A program made the position numbers and the translations under genes. Positions 29,724-32,864 of a stretch of 32,864 nucleotides of DNA are shown here, one piece after another; position 1 is the stretch's first letter; every line of letters begins with the position of its first letter. The stretch comes from an uncultured Prevotella sp. (GTDB lineage: Bacteria; Bacteroidota; Bacteroidia; Bacteroidales; Bacteroidaceae), in the NCBI GenBank assembly GCA_905235975.1, contig CAJONT010000048.1, positions 1-32,864 on the forward strand, written 5' to 3'. The notes beneath the pieces were generated by a model. It made no database searches, was not told the origin of the DNA, and saw only the letters and a program-made list of their open reading frames with translations.

Positions 29724-30947
29724 ATGAAAAGGAATGAGATTCTGGAAAACCTGGTGTATGCAGGGCTCTGGCTGATGCTGTTGCTCACACCTGTTATCAG
29801 CCTGCTTATCCGCATGTCGGCCGACTCCACCATCCAGTTCTCCTGGGATGAGGTGCTCGACTCCTGGCGTATGCTGCTGCCCTTCATCCTGCTCTTTGTG
29901 CTGCACAATTTTGTGATGGCGCGGCTGTTGATATACAACCACAAAGTGTGGCTCTACATCGGGCTCACCGCTGCCATGCTGGTGATCTTCCAATTGTATG
30001 AATGTCAGCACCGGCCGAAACCCCATGATGAGGGTGAACGGCCGGACTGGATGGCCAAACCGGCACCCGGTATGCAACCGGAACGGCCTGCCCAGCCCAA
30101 CGGCGACATCGCCATGCAAGAGCCACCCCGTCGCATGCCCGATGATATCGGCGACAGGCAAGGGCCGCCCCCTCCACTCCGCGACATGCAGGAGGGACGT
30201 CCCGAGAATGGAAAGGGAGGCCCGCCGCACATGAGTCTTAACGGCCCCGTGATGCCCATGTTGTGCTTGCTCCTGATGCTGGGTCTGAACTTAGGCATAA
30301 AATACTATTTCAAGAGCCGCATGGAAGCGAAGAAGATGGAAGCACTGCAACGGGTACACTTGGAGCAGCAGTTGGAGTACCTGAAATATCAGGTGAACCC
30401 TCATTTCTTCATGAACACTCTCAACAACATCCACGCTCTGGTAGACATTGACCCCGAACAAGCCAAAGACACCATCGTGGAACTATCCAAACTGATGCGC
30501 TACGTGCTCTATGAAGGCGCTAAGGACAAGGTGTCGCTGCTTAGGGAGGTGGACTTCTTGAAACACTATGTGGCACTGATGCGCCTTCGCTACACTGAGC
30601 ATGTGAAGATAGACATTGAGATAGCCGACGACCTGCCCGAACGGTTGGTGCCTCCAATGATACTGATTACCTTCGTGGAGAATGCCTTCAAGCATGGTGT
30701 GAGCTACCGCAACCCGTCGTTCATCGACATCCGCATTTACTACAACGAGGGCCGGCTCTACTTCTCTTGCAGCAACAGCGTGCAGGAATCTACTCATGTG
30801 GAGAGCGGAGGCGTGGGGTTGCGCAACGTGCAGGAACGGTTGCACCTGCTCTTCGGCAACGACTACACGCTTCTTACCGATGAAGGTGCCGACCGCTATG
30901 AGGTACACCTCGATTTTCCCACTTACGAAAAACAACCCAACACGTAA
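29724..30947 (+). CDS. LytS-type sensor histidine kinase with Pro/Met-rich extracytoplasmic loop
   Basis: His_kinase motif LEYLKYQVNPHFFMNTLNNIHALV; HATPase VPPMILITFVENAFKHGVSYR, GGVGLRNVQERL; predicted TM segments. Confidence 0.93.
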   Translation: MKRNEILENLVYAGLWLMLLLTPVISLLIRMSADSTIQFSWDEVLDSWRMLLPFILLFVLHNFVMARLLIYNHKVWLYIGLTAAMLVIFQLYECQHRPKPHDEGERPDWMAKPAPGMQPERPAQPNGDIAMQEPPRRMPDDIGDRQGPPPPLRDMQEGRPENGKGGPPHMSLNGPVMPMLCLLLMLGLNLGIKYYFKSRMEAKKMEALQRVHLEQQLEYLKYQVNPHFFMNTLNNIHALVDIDPEQAKDTIVELSKLMRYVLYEGAKDKVSLLREVDFLKHYVALMRLRYTEHVKIDIEIADDLPERLVPPMILITFVENAFKHGVSYRNPSFIDIRIYYNEGRLYFSCSNSVQESTHVESGGVGLRNVQERLHLLFGNDYTLLTDEGADRYEVHLDFPTYEKQPNT

Positions 30948-30955
30948 ATAGAATC

Positions 30956-31675
30956 ATGATAAGATGCCTTGCTATTGACGACGAACCTCTTGCCCTGAAA
31001 CAGTTGGCCGCTTACATTGAGCGAATACCTTTTCTGGAACTGGCCGGCTGTTGCCAGAGCGCACTTGATGCCCGCGAACGAATGGAGGAGACCACTGTCG
31101 ATGCCCTTTTCATCGACATCAACATGCCCGACCTCAACGGCATGGAGTTTGTGAAATCGCTCTCTGTGCCGCCTCTCATCGTGTTCACCACCGCCTATTC
31201 AGAATATGCCGTCGAAGGCTATAAAGTGGATGCCGTTGACTATCTGCTGAAACCTTTCACTATGGACGACATGCTGCGTGCTGCACACAAGGTGAAAAAA
31301 CAGTATGACCTTGTGAACACTGCCACACTGTCGGAACTGAGTGACGGCGAGCTGTATCTGAAGACGGAGCACCGTGTGGTGCGCATTGAGACAGCCAGCA
31401 TCCGTTATATAGAGGGCATGAGCGAGTATCTGAAGATACACCTCGACAAACCGCTGAAACCTGTCACCGTGCTGCTGAGTATGAAGAAGATGGAAGACCG
31501 TCTCAGGAATGATTCTTTCATGCGCATCCACCGTTCCTACATCATCAACCTGAAGAAGATACAGGAAGTGAACAAGAACCGTGTGATTATGGATGCCGAC
31601 ACCTATCTTCCCATCGGCGATATGTACCGCGACACCTTTACGGCCTACCTTGAATCGAAATTCATAGGGAAATAA
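30956..31675 (+). CDS. LytTR-family response regulator
   Basis: Receiver IRCLAIDDEPLALKQL...DALFIDINMPDLNGMEFV; LytTR domain YLKTEHRVVRIETASIRYIEGMSEYLKIHL...FMRIHRSYIINLKKI. Confidence 0.95.
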   Translation: MIRCLAIDDEPLALKQLAAYIERIPFLELAGCCQSALDARERMEETTVDALFIDINMPDLNGMEFVKSLSVPPLIVFTTAYSEYAVEGYKVDAVDYLLKPFTMDDMLRAAHKVKKQYDLVNTATLSELSDGELYLKTEHRVVRIETASIRYIEGMSEYLKIHLDKPLKPVTVLLSMKKMEDRLRNDSFMRIHRSYIINLKKIQEVNKNRVIMDADTYLPIGDMYRDTFTAYLESKFIGK

Positions 31676-31676
31676 A

Positions 31677-31706
31677 AAACTCTCCGAAGCATGCTTCGGA
31701 GAGTTT
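31677..31706. terminator. Bidirectional terminator between the convergent response regulator and zinc-ribbon genes
   Basis: 30-bp perfect palindrome AAACTCTCCGAAGCATGCTTCGGAGAGTTT. Confidence 0.85.
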
Positions 31707-31725
31707 CTTATAGGTGGGTACAAAA

Positions 31726-32556
31726 TCAATCCTCTTCTTTGGTCTGTTTCTTGACCCTACTGCTGCTGCGCTTTTTCTTGGGTTTCTCAACAGTGTCGGC
31801 AGCGGTCTTCACACCTGCCAGTTCGGGGTCTATCATGATGCGTCCGCAGTACTCGCACACGATGATTTTCTTGTGCATCTTGATGTCGAGTTGGCGCTGG
31901 GGCGGTATCTTGTTGAAACAGCCGCCGCAGGCGTCGCGCTGCACATAGACGATGCCGAGACCGTTGCGGGCATTCTTGCGAATGCGCTTGAAGCTGTTGA
32001 GCAGGCGGTCCTCGATGCGTGTCTCCAAGTCTCTGGCACGTTCACGCAGTTTGTCTTCCTCCTCCTTCGTCTCCTGCATAATCTCATCGAGTTCGTCCTT
32101 CTTCTCAGCGAGAGCCTCCTGGCGGTCTATCACCAACTGCTCGTTGCTCTTCAGGTCTTCCTCTCTTTCGGATATCTTGGTCTCAGCCTCTCGTATCTTC
32201 TTGTTGCACAGTTCTATCTCTAACGTCTGGAATTCGATTTCCTTGTTGAGCGTATCGTACTCGCGGTTGTTGCGCACATCGTCGAGCTGTTTCTTGTAGC
32301 GTTCTACTGTGGCCTGAGCCTGCTTGATTTCCTCATTCTTCTGGATGATGGCACTGCGGAAATCCTGGATGTCAGCTTTTATTTTCTCGATGCGGGTAGC
32401 CAGTCCTGCCAGTTCGTCCTCCAGGTCGTTCACCTCAAGGGGCAGTTCGCCTCGGATGGCTCTTTTCTCATCAATAGCCGAGAGTGTGGTCTGCAGCTGG
32501 TACAGGTTGACGAGTCTCTCCTCAACCGACAAATCTGTAACGTCTTTCTTTGCCAT
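31726..32556 (-). CDS. C4-type zinc ribbon / coiled-coil protein
   Basis: MAKKDVTDLSVEERLVNLYQLQTTLSAIDEKRAIRGELPLEVNDLED, long coiled coil, ACGGCFNKIPPQRQLDI...IVCEYCGRIMIDPE; start at 32556 rather than ORF-track 32820. Confidence 0.9.
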   Translation of the reverse strand: MAKKDVTDLSVEERLVNLYQLQTTLSAIDEKRAIRGELPLEVNDLEDELAGLATRIEKIKADIQDFRSAIIQKNEEIKQAQATVERYKKQLDDVRNNREYDTLNKEIEFQTLEIELCNKKIREAETKISEREEDLKSNEQLVIDRQEALAEKKDELDEIMQETKEEEDKLRERARDLETRIEDRLLNSFKRIRKNARNGLGIVYVQRDACGGCFNKIPPQRQLDIKMHKKIIVCEYCGRIMIDPELAGVKTAADTVEKPKKKRSSSRVKKQTKEED

Positions 32557-32581
32557 AGTGTTGTAATAATAAAAATGTATT

Positions 32582-32864
32582 CTATAGATAAATGATTGGA
32601 TTCGTGTTTGTGTGCGCGATGTGGCATACCACGCCGGGGCATTCGCACTGTATGATGTCGCGGAAGATTTCGGCGGTGAACTGCTCGCTCTGGTAGTGCC
32701 CGATGACGCAGATCTGTATTTCCCCTTCGTGCCCGAAATACTGGTGATAGTGCATCTCGCCCGTGACGAAGGCATCGGCACCGATGGCAATGGCATTCGG
32801 CAGGAGGAAGTCGCCCGCACCTCCGCAGAGCGCCACTTTCCGGATGGGCCTGTCGAGGAGGCTG
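32582..32864 (-). CDS. Nif3-like dinuclear metal centre protein, C-terminal part (truncated by window edge)
   Basis: VALCGGAGDFLLPNAIAIGADAFVTGEMHYHQYFGHEGEIQICVIGHYQSEQFTAEIF. Confidence 0.88.
   Translation of the reverse strand, partial: SLLDRPIRKVALCGGAGDFLLPNAIAIGADAFVTGEMHYHQYFGHEGEIQICVIGHYQSEQFTAEIFRDIIQCECPGVVCHIAHTNTNPIIYL

Overview
A ~33 kb chromosomal window that looks like a Prevotella/Segatella-type Bacteroidota genome, judged from protein character and from promoters of the form TTTG-N19/20-TAnnTTTG. Most of it is housekeeping or ordinary accessory content: an XRE regulator; pyrK-pyrD; aroC-slyD; a Rpn/PD-(D/E)XK-type protein; a radical SAM protein; a very large DUF4011-type SF1 helicase fusion; a minus-strand run of PH-domain, M48 protease, NfeD, SPFH, wecB-like and copA-like genes; a secreted/extracellular cluster (GH51, CotH/lamin-tail, Sel1, beta-helix lipoprotein); a LytS/LytTR two-component system; and a zinc-ribbon/Nif3 pair. 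The observations most worth following up are: (1) a heavy-metal P-type ATPase that keeps the TM, A and P-domain motifs but has only ~39 residues between DKTGTLT and the MSGD motif, so the nucleotide-binding N domain appears to be missing; (2) a 119-bp intergenic element bounded by perfect 19-bp inverted repeats with a purine-rich, potentially structured core; (3) a 1927-aa protein combining a transglutaminase/cysteine-peptidase-like domain, DUF4011, SF1 helicase and a Vsr/MTES_1575-like nuclease whose presumed catalytic Glu is replaced; (4) a perfect 37-bp duplicated promoter upstream of pyrK. No tRNA, rRNA, CRISPR array or transposase was recognised. No database search was possible, so all family names come from motif recognition.
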